In this document: positions 26,290 through 35,204 of the stretch, one piece after another
Layout: each line of letters begins with the position of its first letter
Numbering within the stretch: the first letter of the stretch is position 1
From: Rhizobium sp. RU20A
GTDB lineage: Bacteria > Pseudomonadota > Alphaproteobacteria > Rhizobiales > Rhizobiaceae
Direction of reading: 5' to 3'
DNA: 64,000 nt
Assembly: GCF_900155885.1 (NCBI RefSeq)
Contig: NZ_FTMB01000009.1
Span: forward strand, 86,467 to 150,466
The notes under the pieces: generated by a model
What the model was told of the DNA's origin: nothing
What the model saw: the letters and a program-made list of their open reading frames with translations, nothing else
Database searches by the model: none
Made by a program: the position numbers and the translations under genes

Positions 26290-27843
26290 TCAGTGTCCGC
26301 GGCTGCCGATCAGCCGCGAGCGCAGCGCATTCGAGACGGTGTCGAAGAGGAAGACGACGCCGAGGATGAGCAGCACCATGTAGGCGACGTTCTCCCAGTC
26401 GGAATTGGTGCGCATTGCCTCCCACAGCTTCAGGCCGATGCCACCGGCGCCGACCGCGCCGATGATGGTGGCCGAGCGGGTGTTGGACTCCCAGAAGTAG
26501 AGCGCCTGGCTGGCGAAGACCGGCAGCACCTGCGGCAGGATGCCGAAGCGCTTGACGGTGATCTCCGGCGCGCCGACCGATTTGACGCCCTCGCGCTGCT
26601 TGTCATCGATGTTCTCCAGCGCCTCGGAATAGAGCTTGCCGAGCGTGCCGGTGTCCGTGAAGAAGATCGCCGACATGCCGGCGAGCGGCCCCGGACCGAA
26701 GGCGCGGGTGAAGAACAACGCCCAGATCAGCATGTCGACCGAGCGCAGGAAGTCGAAGAAGCGCTTGGTGAGCTGGTTGGCGACGCGGCTGCCGGTGATG
26801 TTGCGCGCCGCCACGAAGCAGAGCGGGAAGGCGATGAGCGAGGCAAACAGCGTGCCGATGAAGGCCATGACGATGGTCTGCAGCAGCTTGGTCCAGACAT
26901 CCAGATGCTGCCATTCGGAATTGTAGAGGATGTTGCTCCAGGCGAGCGACAGGTTCGACTGGGCGGGATCGATGCGCGGGGCGCTGGTGATCAGCGCGAA
27001 GACCTCCGCTGCCGACTTGTCGAAGAAGGGCGACTGGGTGTCGAAGAGGAAGTTCGCCCAGCCGAAGAAGCGGTTGCGGATGGAGACGTCGTTGCCGGCG
27101 ACCTCCGCCCAGCCGGTCGCGCCGAAGGCCAGCGTGATCTTCTCGCCCGGACGCTTCTGGGTCGCCCATTCCGGCAGGGCGCCTTCGGCTTCAACCGTGC
27201 CCGTCTGGTGGTCGAGGCGCATGGTCAGCGTCTCTCCGCCATGTTCAGCGATCACGACATCCGGTGTCACCTCGATGCGCGTGCTGCCGTTGTAGCGCAC
27301 CTCGGCACGGGAGAGGACCTCCTTTGTCACCGTCTGCGGCGCGGCCTGCGGTGCGGCGGCCTTGTCGCCCATCAAGGCGCCTGCGCCCATGAAGCCGATG
27401 GACGGCTTGGTTGCCGTGGACGCGGCATTGCCGGCGGTCGGCTCGGCGCCGATGGTGCGGGTCATGGTCCGCTTCTCCACCGTCAGCCAGTCCGGATCCG
27501 GATTGTCGCCGAGCGGCGAGAAGCGCGGATAGGTGAGCGTCATCGCGCCGTCCCTGGCGATATCGAATTCCGGGCGCACTTCGTAGGAGACCCAGTCGGC
27601 GAGATAGGTGCCGGCAATGCCCCAGTTGGCACGGCGCAGCGTATCGCCGACATTGAACATCCACCAGGAGAAGATGCAGTAGGCGACGACGGTGACCGCG
27701 ATGATCAGCGGACGCCAGGAGCGCTGCGAGGCATGTTCCAAAAGCACGGCATGGCGCAGCGCGACGGCATCGCGCTCTGCGGCGTTCATCATCGGGCGGG
27801 CGGGCGCAAGGGTCGGCAGGGGCGTCGGCATAGTCGTCGGCAT
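26290..27843 (-). CDS. phnE: Phosphonate ABC permease PhnE2, with a large periplasmic insert
   Basis: A 517-residue permease. One N-terminal helix (PLIIAVTVVAYCIFSWWMF, about residues 45-63) is followed by roughly 230 residues with no membrane segments. The BPD_transp_1 membrane domain (about 310-510) follows, with the ATPase-contact loop EGVKSVGAPEITVKRFGILP. The insert is Ala-, Thr- and Pro-rich with beta-like sequence and is far longer than the 80-100 residues in ordinary PhnE. It probably faces the periplasm and might contact PhnD. It lies 10 bases downstream of the first phnE, and the pair likely forms a heterodimer. Confidence 0.93.
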   Translation of the reverse strand: MPTTMPTPLPTLAPARPMMNAAERDAVALRHAVLLEHASQRSWRPLIIAVTVVAYCIFSWWMFNVGDTLRRANWGIAGTYLADWVSYEVRPEFDIARDGAMTLTYPRFSPLGDNPDPDWLTVEKRTMTRTIGAEPTAGNAASTATKPSIGFMGAGALMGDKAAAPQAAPQTVTKEVLSRAEVRYNGSTRIEVTPDVVIAEHGGETLTMRLDHQTGTVEAEGALPEWATQKRPGEKITLAFGATGWAEVAGNDVSIRNRFFGWANFLFDTQSPFFDKSAAEVFALITSAPRIDPAQSNLSLAWSNILYNSEWQHLDVWTKLLQTIVMAFIGTLFASLIAFPLCFVAARNITGSRVANQLTKRFFDFLRSVDMLIWALFFTRAFGPGPLAGMSAIFFTDTGTLGKLYSEALENIDDKQREGVKSVGAPEITVKRFGILPQVLPVFASQALYFWESNTRSATIIGAVGAGGIGLKLWEAMRTNSDWENVAYMVLLILGVVFLFDTVSNALRSRLIGSRGH

Positions 27844-27853
27844 GGGCGGGACC

Positions 27854-28834
27854 TCAGGCAGTCAGTTCGAAGGCGCGGTCGCCCACCAGGCGGCGGCGCA
27901 GCCAGGCGGAAAACTGATCGACGGCAATGATGGTGAGGAGCAGCAGGAACACGATGGCGATGGTCTTTGCCGGATGGTTCTGGCCGATGGAGAGGCGCAG
28001 CAGTTCCCCGATGCCACCGCCGCCGACGGCGCCGATGATGGTCGAGGCGCGCACATTGATCTCGAGGCGCAGCAAAGCATAACTCAGGAAATTCGGCATG
28101 ACCTGCGGCACGGTGCCGAACCAGACGCGCTCGATCCAGTTGCCGCCGACCGCCGTCAGGCCCTCGTCCGGCTTCATGTCGGCGTTCTCTACCACCTCGA
28201 AGAACAGCTTGCCGAGCGCGCCGACCGTGTGGATCGACACCGCGATGATCGCCGGTATGGCGCCGATCGACAGGACCGCGAGGAAGAAGCCGGCGATGAC
28301 GACTTCGGGGAAGGCGCGCAACACTTCCATGACGCGGCGCACGGGCACGCGGATCCAGCTGTTGCGCGTCAGGTTGCGGGCAGCCAGGAAGCAGAGCGGA
28401 AAGCCGAGGGCAAAGCCGAAGAGCGTGGAGAGGATCGCGATGTTGATCGTCTCCAGCATCTTGTGGAAATATTCGGGGATGTAGATCGACTGCGTCAGAT
28501 AGAGCCGACCCTCCGGGTAATTGTACTTGAAGCTGCCGTCGTCGTAAGGCGAGGGCAGGTCGAAGAGGGCGCGCACAGGCTCCATCGCGTCGCGCGGGGC
28601 CATGTCGCCGAGAAAATCGAAGAAATAGGGCAGGCGGTCGAAGAACTTGCCGGCATTGGTCTCGTTGGCGAACCAGAGCGAGCCGAAAGTGGCCACCAGC
28701 AGGATGGCGACGCTGAGGAGCGTATAGGAGCGGCGTTTCGCGGCCAGCTCGTTCCAGTGGCGCTCGACGAGCTTGCCGCTGTCGCTGAGCCGGAGGTGGG
28801 GGCTGTTGGCGGGCATGGTTGCCATCGGTTCCAT
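27854..28834 (-). CDS. phnE: Phosphonate ABC permease PhnE1
   Basis: A 326-residue permease with one N-terminal helix (LLSVAILLVATFGSLWFAN), a periplasmic stretch of about 85 residues and a C-terminal BPD_transp_1 domain. The loop EGLTAVGGNWIERVWFGTVP contacts PhnC, and SYALLRLEINVRASTIIGAVGGGGIGELL is the family signature. ATG 28834 (MEPMAT) or ATG 28825 could be the start. It is paired with the longer second permease. Confidence 0.94.
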   Translation of the reverse strand: MEPMATMPANSPHLRLSDSGKLVERHWNELAAKRRSYTLLSVAILLVATFGSLWFANETNAGKFFDRLPYFFDFLGDMAPRDAMEPVRALFDLPSPYDDGSFKYNYPEGRLYLTQSIYIPEYFHKMLETINIAILSTLFGFALGFPLCFLAARNLTRNSWIRVPVRRVMEVLRAFPEVVIAGFFLAVLSIGAIPAIIAVSIHTVGALGKLFFEVVENADMKPDEGLTAVGGNWIERVWFGTVPQVMPNFLSYALLRLEINVRASTIIGAVGGGGIGELLRLSIGQNHPAKTIAIVFLLLLTIIAVDQFSAWLRRRLVGDRAFELTA

Positions 28835-28880
28835 CCGGTCTGGCCGGCCTTCTCTGGGGTATCACTTCGGTCGCAGGAAG

Positions 28881-28912
28881 CCGCCCCCGTGCGGCTGGCG
28901 CAGCGGGGGCGG
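28881..28912 (-). terminator. Intercistronic hairpin after phnD
   Basis: CCGCCCCCG and CGGGGGCGG form a 9-bp GC stem with a 14-base loop, 22 bases past the phnD stop and before phnE1. No T run follows. Such stems commonly stabilise the abundant binding-protein mRNA and reduce downstream expression. Confidence 0.6.
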
Positions 28913-28934
28913 AAAGGGGGGTCGGCTCTAAAAA

Positions 28935-29840
28935 TCAGCCGCCGATGGTCGCCTTGCGGGCCTCGATGATCGGCTTGTAGAAGTCGACGTTGACTTCCGT
29001 GAAGGCCTTGTAGTCACCGCCCATGACGGCCTTGAAGCAGGCTTCGTCGGTCTTCGGCAGGTCCATCATCATCTGCTTGAACTTGGCCTTGGTGTCGGCC
29101 GGCAGTTCGTTGCGAACGACGATCGGGCCGTTCGGGATCAGCGGAGACTTCCACAGCTCCACCAGATCGTTCATGTCGAGGATGCCCTTCTGGACCATCT
29201 TGTGGAGGTTGCCGGAGGTGTAGCCGTCCTTCCACTCGCCAACGCCCGAACCGAAGGTCGTGCCGGCGTCGAAGGTGCCCTTCAGCACTTCCAGGACGAG
29301 GTTTTCATGGCCGCCGCCGAAGCCGGTCGAGCCGAAGAATTCCTTCACCGGTGCGCCAACGGCTTCCGGCAGCGTGACGAGGGGAACGAGGTAACCCGAG
29401 GTGGAGTCCGCATCGGCGAAGCCGAGCTTCTTGCCCTTCATGTCTTCGAGCTTGGTGATGCCCGAATCCTTGCGGGCGACCATGATCGAATAATAGCCGG
29501 TCGAGCCATCGGCCTGCACGGTGGTCATGATCGGCTCGACGGCGTCGGCCTTGGCGAGGTAGATCTTGGCAAAGCCGGAAGCGCCGAGTTCGGCATAATC
29601 GAGCGTGCCGCCGAGCAGGCCCTGGATCACGCCGTCATAGTCGGCGGCCGGGAAGAAGGAGACCTTCTCGACGCCGAGGGCGTCCTTCAGGTGGCCTTCC
29701 ATGCAGGCGTAGTTGCGCAGGCGGTCGGCTTCGTTCTCGCCGCCGATGATGCCGACGCGGAATTCCTTCAGGTCAGCGGCCTGAACATGCGAAACGGTTG
29801 CCAGAAGCGCGACGGCGCCCAGCAGGATCTTCTTCATCAT
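28935..29840 (-). CDS. phnD: Phosphonate-binding periplasmic protein PhnD
   Basis: A 301-residue binding protein of the PhnD/Phosphonate-bd family. The signal peptide MMKKILLGAVALLATVSHVQA is followed by DLKEFRVGIIGGENEADRL. The ligand-binding stretches LGASGFAKIYLA, GKKLGFADADSTSGYLVPL and GFGGGHENLVLEVLKG are conserved in phosphonate binders. It delivers phosphonates to PhnE1E2C. It is second in the unit after phnC, and a hairpin follows. Confidence 0.96.
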   Translation of the reverse strand: MMKKILLGAVALLATVSHVQAADLKEFRVGIIGGENEADRLRNYACMEGHLKDALGVEKVSFFPAADYDGVIQGLLGGTLDYAELGASGFAKIYLAKADAVEPIMTTVQADGSTGYYSIMVARKDSGITKLEDMKGKKLGFADADSTSGYLVPLVTLPEAVGAPVKEFFGSTGFGGGHENLVLEVLKGTFDAGTTFGSGVGEWKDGYTSGNLHKMVQKGILDMNDLVELWKSPLIPNGPIVVRNELPADTKAKFKQMMMDLPKTDEACFKAVMGGDYKAFTEVNVDFYKPIIEARKATIGG

Positions 29841-29925
29841 GATCGTAGTCTCCCCGTTATCCGGCCCCTGCCGGATGATTGCGGTTGAAGACGGCGCGCG
29901 CTTGCCGCGCGGTCCGTGCGGCGGG

Positions 29926-30768
29926 TCAGATCCCCGCCAGTACCAGCGGCTTGAGGCCGGCGGATTCGGTCGTGTCGGTGCTGGCGGCCAGCGTGCCGTT
30001 GAGGCTCGTCGAGGTCAGGCTCTCTTCCAGATCGCCCTCGGTGCCGTAGATGCTGCGCACGGCAGCGGCGGTCAGGTCGCGCGGATTGCCGTCGAAGACG
30101 ACTCGGCCCTGCGCCATGCCGATAATACGCTCGCAATAGGCGCGCGCCGTATCCAGCGTGTGCAGGTTGGTGATCACGGTGATGCCGTCGCGCTCGTTGA
30201 TGTCGCGCAGCGCGTCCATGACGATCTTGGCGTTCAGCGGATCGAGCGAGGCGATCGGCTCGTCGGCGAGCAGCATGCGCGGCCGCTGCATCAGGGCGCG
30301 GGCAATGGCCACGCGCTGCTGCTGGCCGCCCGACAGCGTACCGGCCGGCTGCAGCGCAGTCTGTTCGATGCCGAGGCGCTCGAGCGCGGCGATGGCTTCG
30401 ATGCGCTCTTCGCGGGTGAACATGTTGAGGATGGAGGCGATGGTGGACCGGTGGTTCAGCCGGCCGAGCAGCACGTTGGTGAGCACGTCGAGGCGCGGCA
30501 CGAGGTTGAACTGCTGGAAGATCATCGCGCAGTCACGGCGCCAGGCGCGAAGCTCCGAACCCTTCAGCTTCGAGACGTCCACATCGCCCAACCGGATGGA
30601 ACCGGACGTCGGATCGACCAGGCGGTTGATCATGCGCAGCAGCGTGGACTTGCCGGCGCCCGAGCGGCCGATGATGCCGACCATCTGCCCCTCGGGAATA
30701 TCGAACGTGACATCATCCACGGCAGCCTTGCTACCGAACCGGCGCGTGACGTTCTGAAGCTTAAACAT
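29926..30768 (-). CDS. phnC: Phosphonate ABC transporter ATPase PhnC
   Basis: A 280-residue ATPase with Walker [13 protein letters not shown]-loop QQFNLV, signature [15 protein letters not shown] and Walker [14 protein letters not shown]. The switch TNLHTLD replaces the usual THD pattern, as is common in PhnC. ATG 30768 (MFKLQNV) is the start; upstream codons cross the regulatory region. A C-terminal tail of about 30 residues (rich in Ser/Thr) extends beyond the ABC domain. It is first in the phnCDE unit and is preceded by a Pho-box-like direct repeat. Confidence 0.95.
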   Translation of the reverse strand: MFKLQNVTRRFGSKAAVDDVTFDIPEGQMVGIIGRSGAGKSTLLRMINRLVDPTSGSIRLGDVDVSKLKGSELRAWRRDCAMIFQQFNLVPRLDVLTNVLLGRLNHRSTIASILNMFTREERIEAIAALERLGIEQTALQPAGTLSGGQQQRVAIARALMQRPRMLLADEPIASLDPLNAKIVMDALRDINERDGITVITNLHTLDTARAYCERIIGMAQGRVVFDGNPRDLTAAAVRSIYGTEGDLEESLTSTSLNGTLAASTDTTESAGLKPLVLAGI

Positions 30769-30839
30769 AGCCCGGCCCCGAAATTCTTCGTTAACACTCT
30801 TGTTAGCGAAGGGCTCTAGCGCCGGTTCATGAAGTGACA

Positions 30840-30857
30840 ATGTCGGTTTGATGTCGG
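30840..30857 (-). promoter_or_regulatory. Pho box upstream of phnC
   Basis: On the minus strand CCGACAT-CAAA-CCGACAT is a 7-4-7 direct repeat, each half matching five of seven bases of the PhoB consensus CTGTCAT. It lies about 70 bases upstream of phnC. Further 11-spaced partial copies (TTGTAAC, CTGTCAC) lie just upstream. Control by phosphate starvation through PhoB is inferred. Confidence 0.6.
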
Positions 30858-30896
30858 TTCTGTTACAATGTGACAGTCGTGACGAACCGGTGAACC

Positions 30897-31511
30897 TTAC
30901 CCGCCATGGCGGGCAAGGAAGGCTTCCGCGTCCAGGTTGCGAAAGTCCGGCAGCGCGTCGCGCAGGCGTTCATGGCTCCAGTCCCACCAGGCGATGACTT
31001 CGAAGCGCGCGGCGATCTCGCGGGGAAAACGCTCGCGGATCAGCTTGGCCGCCACGCCCCCGACGATGGTGTAGGGCGCGACATCCTTGCTGACGACGGC
31101 GCCGGCCCCGACCACCGCACCATGGCCGACGGTCACGCCCGGCAGGATGGTGGCGCCGTGGCCGATCCACACGTCATGGCCGATCACGACGCGGTTGTCG
31201 CGCCGCCAGGTAAAGAAGTCCGTGTCTGGCTCGGCATCCGGCCAGTAGTCGTTGGCGCGGTAGGTGAAGTGGTGCAGCGTCGGGCGCCAGACCGGGTGGT
31301 TGGTGGCGTTGATGCGCACCGCGGCTGCGATATTGGCGAATTTGCCGATCGTCGCGCACCAGACGGCGCCGTCCTGCATGATGTAGGAATAGTCGCCCAT
31401 CTCCGCCTCGCTGATGCGGCAGCGCTCTGCGACCTCCGTGTAGCGGCCGAGAACGGACTGCTCGACGCTGGCGCTCGGATGGATCAGCGGCTGTTCGGAA
31501 AGCTTCGTCAT
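30897..31511 (-). CDS. Left-handed beta-helix (hexapeptide) acetyltransferase of the phn operon
   Basis: A 204-residue hexapeptide-repeat transferase, similar in layout to VatC/DapH-type acetyltransferases and to the phosphonate-associated transferase family. Repeats run through [38 protein letters not shown] (positions about 110-150). It overlaps phnL by four bases (ATGA) and is the last gene of the phnG-L unit. It may modify an aminoalkylphosphonate before C-P cleavage, as PhnO does in other operons. The family is clear, but the acceptor is unknown. Confidence 0.88.
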   Translation of the reverse strand: MTKLSEQPLIHPSASVEQSVLGRYTEVAERCRISEAEMGDYSYIMQDGAVWCATIGKFANIAAAVRINATNHPVWRPTLHHFTYRANDYWPDAEPDTDFFTWRRDNRVVIGHDVWIGHGATILPGVTVGHGAVVGAGAVVSKDVAPYTIVGGVAAKLIRERFPREIAARFEVIAWWDWSHERLRDALPDFRNLDAEAFLARHGG

Positions 31512-32215
31512 GCGGCAAGTCCTCGGGGCGAGAAGGCGGAAACATCGAGCACGCGGTCGGCGACGATGTCGCGCACCTCCTGGTCGTGGAAGATGCCGAT
31601 CATCGCGGTGCCTGCCGCCTTCTTCTCCGTGATCATGTCGGTGACGACGCGGCGGTTGACGGCATCGAGCGAGGCCGTCGGCTCGTCGAGCAGCAGGATC
31701 GGGTGATCGGTGATGAAGCCGCGGGCAATGTTGACGCGCTGCTGCTCGCCGCCGGAGAAGGTGGCGGGCGGCAGGTCCCACAACTGGTGCGGCAGGTTCA
31801 GCCGCTCCAGCATCGCCATGGCCCGGCCGCGGGCTTCTTCGGCGCCAACGCCGCGCGCCGTCAGCGGTTCGGCTACGACATCGACGGCGGAGACGCGCGG
31901 CACGACGCGCAGGAACTGGCTGACATAGCCCAGCGTATCGCGGCGCACCTCCAGCACGGCGCGCGGTTCCGCCGTGGCGATATCGATGAGATGGCCGTGG
32001 TGGGACACGACGATCTGGCCGCTGTCGACGCCGTAATTGCCGTAGAGCATCTTGAGGATGGAGCTCTTGCCGACCCCCGAGGGGCCGCCGAGCACGAGGC
32101 ATTCGCCGGCGCGGGCCGAGAAGGTGACGCCCCGGACGACCGGCAACATAAGGCCGCCGCGCAGGTGCATGGTGAAGCTTTTTTCGACGTCGGAAACGAC
32201 GAGGGGGGTAACCAT
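31508..32215 (-). CDS. phnL: C-P lyase complex ABC protein PhnL
   Basis: A 235-residue ABC ATPase without a membrane partner. It has Walker A GGPSGVGKSS, signature FSGGEQQRVNIARGF and Walker B ILLLDEPTASLD. The N terminus VSDVEKSFTMHLRGG is PhnL-like. PhnL works with the PhnGHIJK complex in making the ribosyl-triphosphate phosphonate intermediate or remodelling the complex. It sits between phnK (17-base gap) and the acetyltransferase (overlap). Confidence 0.95.
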   Translation of the reverse strand: MVTPLVVSDVEKSFTMHLRGGLMLPVVRGVTFSARAGECLVLGGPSGVGKSSILKMLYGNYGVDSGQIVVSHHGHLIDIATAEPRAVLEVRRDTLGYVSQFLRVVPRVSAVDVVAEPLTARGVGAEEARGRAMAMLERLNLPHQLWDLPPATFSGGEQQRVNIARGFITDHPILLLDEPTASLDAVNRRVVTDMITEKKAAGTAMIGIFHDQEVRDIVADRVLDVSAFSPRGLAA

Positions 32216-32232
32216 GGGAGGTCCTTTCCGGC

Positions 32233-33009
32233 TCAGACCTGGAGGATCGAGGAGACGAGGAGCTGGGTGTAGGGCTCGCGCGGATCGTCGAGCACCCGGT
32301 CCGTCAGACCCTGTTCGATGACGCGGCCGTCCTTCATCACCATCATGCGGTGCGAGAGGAGGCGGGCGACGGCAAGGTCGTGGGTGACGATGATCGCCGA
32401 AAGGCCGAGATCGTTGACGAGGCCGCGCACGAGATCGAGCAGGCGGGCCTGCACGGAGACGTCGAGCCCGCCCGTCGGCTCGTCCATGAAGACGAGACGG
32501 GGCGAGGTGACGAGGTTGCGGGCGATCTGCAGGCGCTGGCGCATGCCGCCGGAAAAGGCGCGCGGCTGGTCGTCGATGCGGCTGCGGTCGATTTCCACCC
32601 GCTCCAGCCAGCCGGTGGCGGCCTCGCGGATGTTGCCGTAGTGCCGGTTGCCGATCGCCATCAGCCGTTCGCCGACATTGGCGCCGGCCGAGACCGCCAT
32701 GCGCAGGCCGTCCGCCGGATTCTGGTGCACGAAGCCCCAGTCGGTGCGCATCAGGAAGCGGCGTTCCGCTTCGCTCATGCGGGCGAGATCGCGCAGGTCA
32801 CCGTCTCGCATCCGGTATTCGACAACGCCGGTGGTCGGCATCAGGCGGGTGGAGATGCAGGAGAGCAGGGTCGTCTTGCCGGAGCCGGATTCCCCGACGA
32901 TCGCCAGCACCTCGCCGGGATAGAGGTCGAAGGAAACGTCGCGGCAGCCGATGCGCGCGCCGTAGCATTTGGAAAGGTCCCGGACCTTGAGAAGGGGTGC
33001 GTCGCTCAT
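32233..33009 (-). CDS. phnK: C-P lyase complex ABC protein PhnK
   Basis: A 258-residue ABC ATPase with Walker A GESGSGKTTLL, signature FSGGMRQRLQIARNL and Walker B LVFMDEPTGGLD. VSFDLYPGEVLAIVGESG and the oligopeptide-transporter-like body match PhnK, which docks on PhnJ of the core complex. It overlaps phnJ by four bases. Confidence 0.95.
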   Translation of the reverse strand: MSDAPLLKVRDLSKCYGARIGCRDVSFDLYPGEVLAIVGESGSGKTTLLSCISTRLMPTTGVVEYRMRDGDLRDLARMSEAERRFLMRTDWGFVHQNPADGLRMAVSAGANVGERLMAIGNRHYGNIREAATGWLERVEIDRSRIDDQPRAFSGGMRQRLQIARNLVTSPRLVFMDEPTGGLDVSVQARLLDLVRGLVNDLGLSAIIVTHDLAVARLLSHRMMVMKDGRVIEQGLTDRVLDDPREPYTQLLVSSILQV

Positions 33010-33887
33010 TGCGCGGCCTCCAGCTTGGCCACGCCCAGCTCGCCCACATGGCCGGCGGCGCGGCGATCCTCGCAGTAATCGGTGTCGGAGCAGACGAACA
33101 TGCGCCCGCCCCGGTCATCCAGCACCACCTCGTCCAGATAGACGTGGTTCGCGCCGCACAGCGCACAGGGCTTTTCGAAATGCTGGATCTCGAAGGGGTG
33201 GTCCTCGAAGTCGAGGCTGACGACATCGGTGTGGGGCGGCAGCGCGTAGATGCGCTTTTCGCGGCCCGCGCCGAAGAGCTGGAGCGCTTGCGAGCGGTGC
33301 ATCTTCGGATTGTCGAATTTCGGGATCGGCGAAGGGTCCATGACGTAGCGTCCCTCGATCTTCACCGGATAGGCGTAGGTCGTGGCGATATGGCCGTTGC
33401 GGGCAATGTCCTCGTAGAGCTTCACATGCATGAGGCCATATTCTTCCAGCGCATGCATCTTGCGGGTCTCGGTCTCGCGGGGTTCGAGGAAGCGCAAGGG
33501 TTCGGGGATCGGCACCTGGTAGACCAGCGTCTGGCCCTCCGTCAGCGTCTCCTCGGGGATGCGGTGGCGGGTCTGGATGACGGTCGCATCCCTGGTCTTC
33601 GTGGTGACGGCGACGTTTGCGACCTTCTGGAAGAAGGCGCGGATGGAGACGGCATTGGTCGTGTCGTCCGCCCCCTGGTCGATCACCTTGAGAACGTCAT
33701 CCGGTCCGAGGATCGCGGCCGTCACCTGCACGCCGCCGGTGCCCCAGCCATAGGGCATGGGCATTTCGCGGGAGGCGAACGGCACCTGATAGCCGGGAAT
33801 GGCAATGGCCTTCAGGATGGCGCGGCGGATCATCCGCTTGGTCTGCTCGTCCAGATAGGCGAAGTTGTAGGTTGCGAGATCACTCAT
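33006..33887 (-). CDS. phnJ: C-P lyase radical SAM subunit PhnJ
   Basis: A 293-residue catalytic subunit of carbon-phosphorus lyase. All key residues are in register with the E. coli enzyme: Gly32 (in AIPGYQVPF), which carries the glycyl radical, and the cysteines 241, 244, 266 and 272 (CALC, then 21 residues, CSDTDYC) for the 4Fe-4S cluster and thiyl radical. It cleaves ribose 1-phosphonate 5-phosphate to the alkane and the 1,2-cyclic phosphate. Overlap with phnK indicates translational coupling. A gap of about 210 bases precedes it, the only large one in this otherwise tight unit. Confidence 0.97.
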   Translation of the reverse strand: MSDLATYNFAYLDEQTKRMIRRAILKAIAIPGYQVPFASREMPMPYGWGTGGVQVTAAILGPDDVLKVIDQGADDTTNAVSIRAFFQKVANVAVTTKTRDATVIQTRHRIPEETLTEGQTLVYQVPIPEPLRFLEPRETETRKMHALEEYGLMHVKLYEDIARNGHIATTYAYPVKIEGRYVMDPSPIPKFDNPKMHRSQALQLFGAGREKRIYALPPHTDVVSLDFEDHPFEIQHFEKPCALCGANHVYLDEVVLDDRGGRMFVCSDTDYCEDRRAAGHVGELGVAKLEAAQ

Positions 33888-33937
33888 TGGATCATACCTC
33901 TGAAAGGCCGGAGAGCGGCGGGCATGAGGGGCGTGTC

Positions 33938-34084
33938 ATGGAATGGATTTTCATTGGCGTCTTCGCGGGCGTCGCGCTGCTGGTCGCGATCTTCCGCAAA
34001 TCCGGCAGTCCCGGCGATGGCGGCGGCGTCTTCGACAATGGCGGCAAGGACGGCTGCGGCGATGGAGACGGGGGCGGCGACTGA
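33938..34084 (+). CDS. Possible small membrane protein antisense to the phnI-phnJ gap
   Basis: A 48-residue open frame on the opposite strand fills the phnI-phnJ gap. It encodes one hydrophobic helix (MEWIFIGVFAGVALLVAIF), a short RKSGS link and a tail of Gly, Asp and one Cys (GKDGCGDGDGGGD). The N-in helix with a polar acidic tail is protein-like, and GAGGGG lies about 10 bases upstream of ATG 33938. The gap is otherwise hard to explain in a tightly packed operon. I do not recognise the family. It could equally be a chance frame. Confidence 0.45.
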   Translation: MEWIFIGVFAGVALLVAIFRKSGSPGDGGGVFDNGGKDGCGDGDGGGD

Positions 34085-34095
34085 CATCGGGCGGC

Positions 34096-35202
34096 TCATT
34101 CGGCAGCCTCACTTGCATCATCGGCGGGATGGCGCGCCGCCTCGTATTCCCGGCGCATGCGGCGCACGAGGTCGAGTTCGGCCTGGAAGTCCACGTAATG
34201 CGGCAGCTTCAGGTGCTCGACAAAGCCGGTGGCCTGCACGTTGTCGCAGTGGGAGATGACGAATTCCTCGTCCTGGGCCGGGGCGGTGCGATCCTCGCCG
34301 AATTCGTCGGCGCGCAGCGCCCGGTCCACCAGCGCCATGGCCATGGCTTTCCGCTCGCTCTGGCCAAAGACGAGGCCATAGCCGCGGGTGAACTGCGGCG
34401 GCGCCGAGGCCGAACCCTTGAACTGGTTGATCATCTGGCATTCCGTCAGCTTCAGGCGGCCGAGCGGGGCGGCAAAGCCGAGTTCAGGCGTTTCGATTTC
34501 CACCTCGACGCTGCCGATGCGGATTTCGCCGGCAAAGGGATGGGTGCGGGCGTAGCCGCGCTGGGTGGAATAGGCGAGGGCCAGGAGAAAACCCTCGTCG
34601 CCGCGGGCAAGCGCCTGAAGCCGCACGTCGCGGCCCATGGGAAACTCCATCGGCGTGCGGGTGATGTCGCCGGGTCCGTTTTCGCCGCCGGCCTCGCCAT
34701 CGCCCTCGATCAGGCCTTCGCCGGAAAGAATGTCGCTCACCCGCATGGCGGGCTCGCCGCTGGCCGGCCGGCGGGTACCTTCTGGCACATCGCCGTCTTC
34801 GAGCAGGGCGGGATCGAGCAGGCGGTGGGTATAGTCGAAGGTGGGGCCGAGCAGTTGTCCGCCCGGCAGGTCCTTGTAGGTGGCGGAAATGCGCCGTTCG
34901 ATCGCCATCTCGCCTGTTTCGACCGGCAGGCTGGATCCGAAGCGGGGCAGGGTGGTGCGATAGGCGCGCAGAATGAAGATCGCCTCGATCATGTCGCCGC
35001 GGGCCTGCCGGATGGCAAGGGCCGCCAGCGCGGGATCGTAGAGCGAGGCTTCCGCCATGACGCGGTCGACGGCGAGCGAAAGCTGCGCCACGACCTGGTC
35101 GTTGGTGATGGCGGGCAGGTCGCGGTCGCCGCGCCGACGGTCGGCCAGCAGGCGGTGGGCATTGGCAATGGCGGCTTCCCCGCCCTTCACGGCCACATAC
35201 AT
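34096..35202 (-). CDS. phnI: C-P lyase subunit PhnI (nucleosidase)
   Basis: A 368-residue PhnI, full length. It starts MYVAVKGGEAAIANAH, has RTPMEFPMGRDVRLQALARGDEGFLLALAYSTQRGYARTHPF in the middle and LPHYVDFQAELDLVRRMRREY at the end. PhnI replaces the adenine of ATP with the phosphonate, with PhnG, H and L. ATG 35202 lies two bases after the phnH stop. Confidence 0.96.
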   Translation of the reverse strand: MYVAVKGGEAAIANAHRLLADRRRGDRDLPAITNDQVVAQLSLAVDRVMAEASLYDPALAALAIRQARGDMIEAIFILRAYRTTLPRFGSSLPVETGEMAIERRISATYKDLPGGQLLGPTFDYTHRLLDPALLEDGDVPEGTRRPASGEPAMRVSDILSGEGLIEGDGEAGGENGPGDITRTPMEFPMGRDVRLQALARGDEGFLLALAYSTQRGYARTHPFAGEIRIGSVEVEIETPELGFAAPLGRLKLTECQMINQFKGSASAPPQFTRGYGLVFGQSERKAMAMALVDRALRADEFGEDRTAPAQDEEFVISHCDNVQATGFVEHLKLPHYVDFQAELDLVRRMRREYEAARHPADDASEAAE

Positions 35203-35204
35203 GG

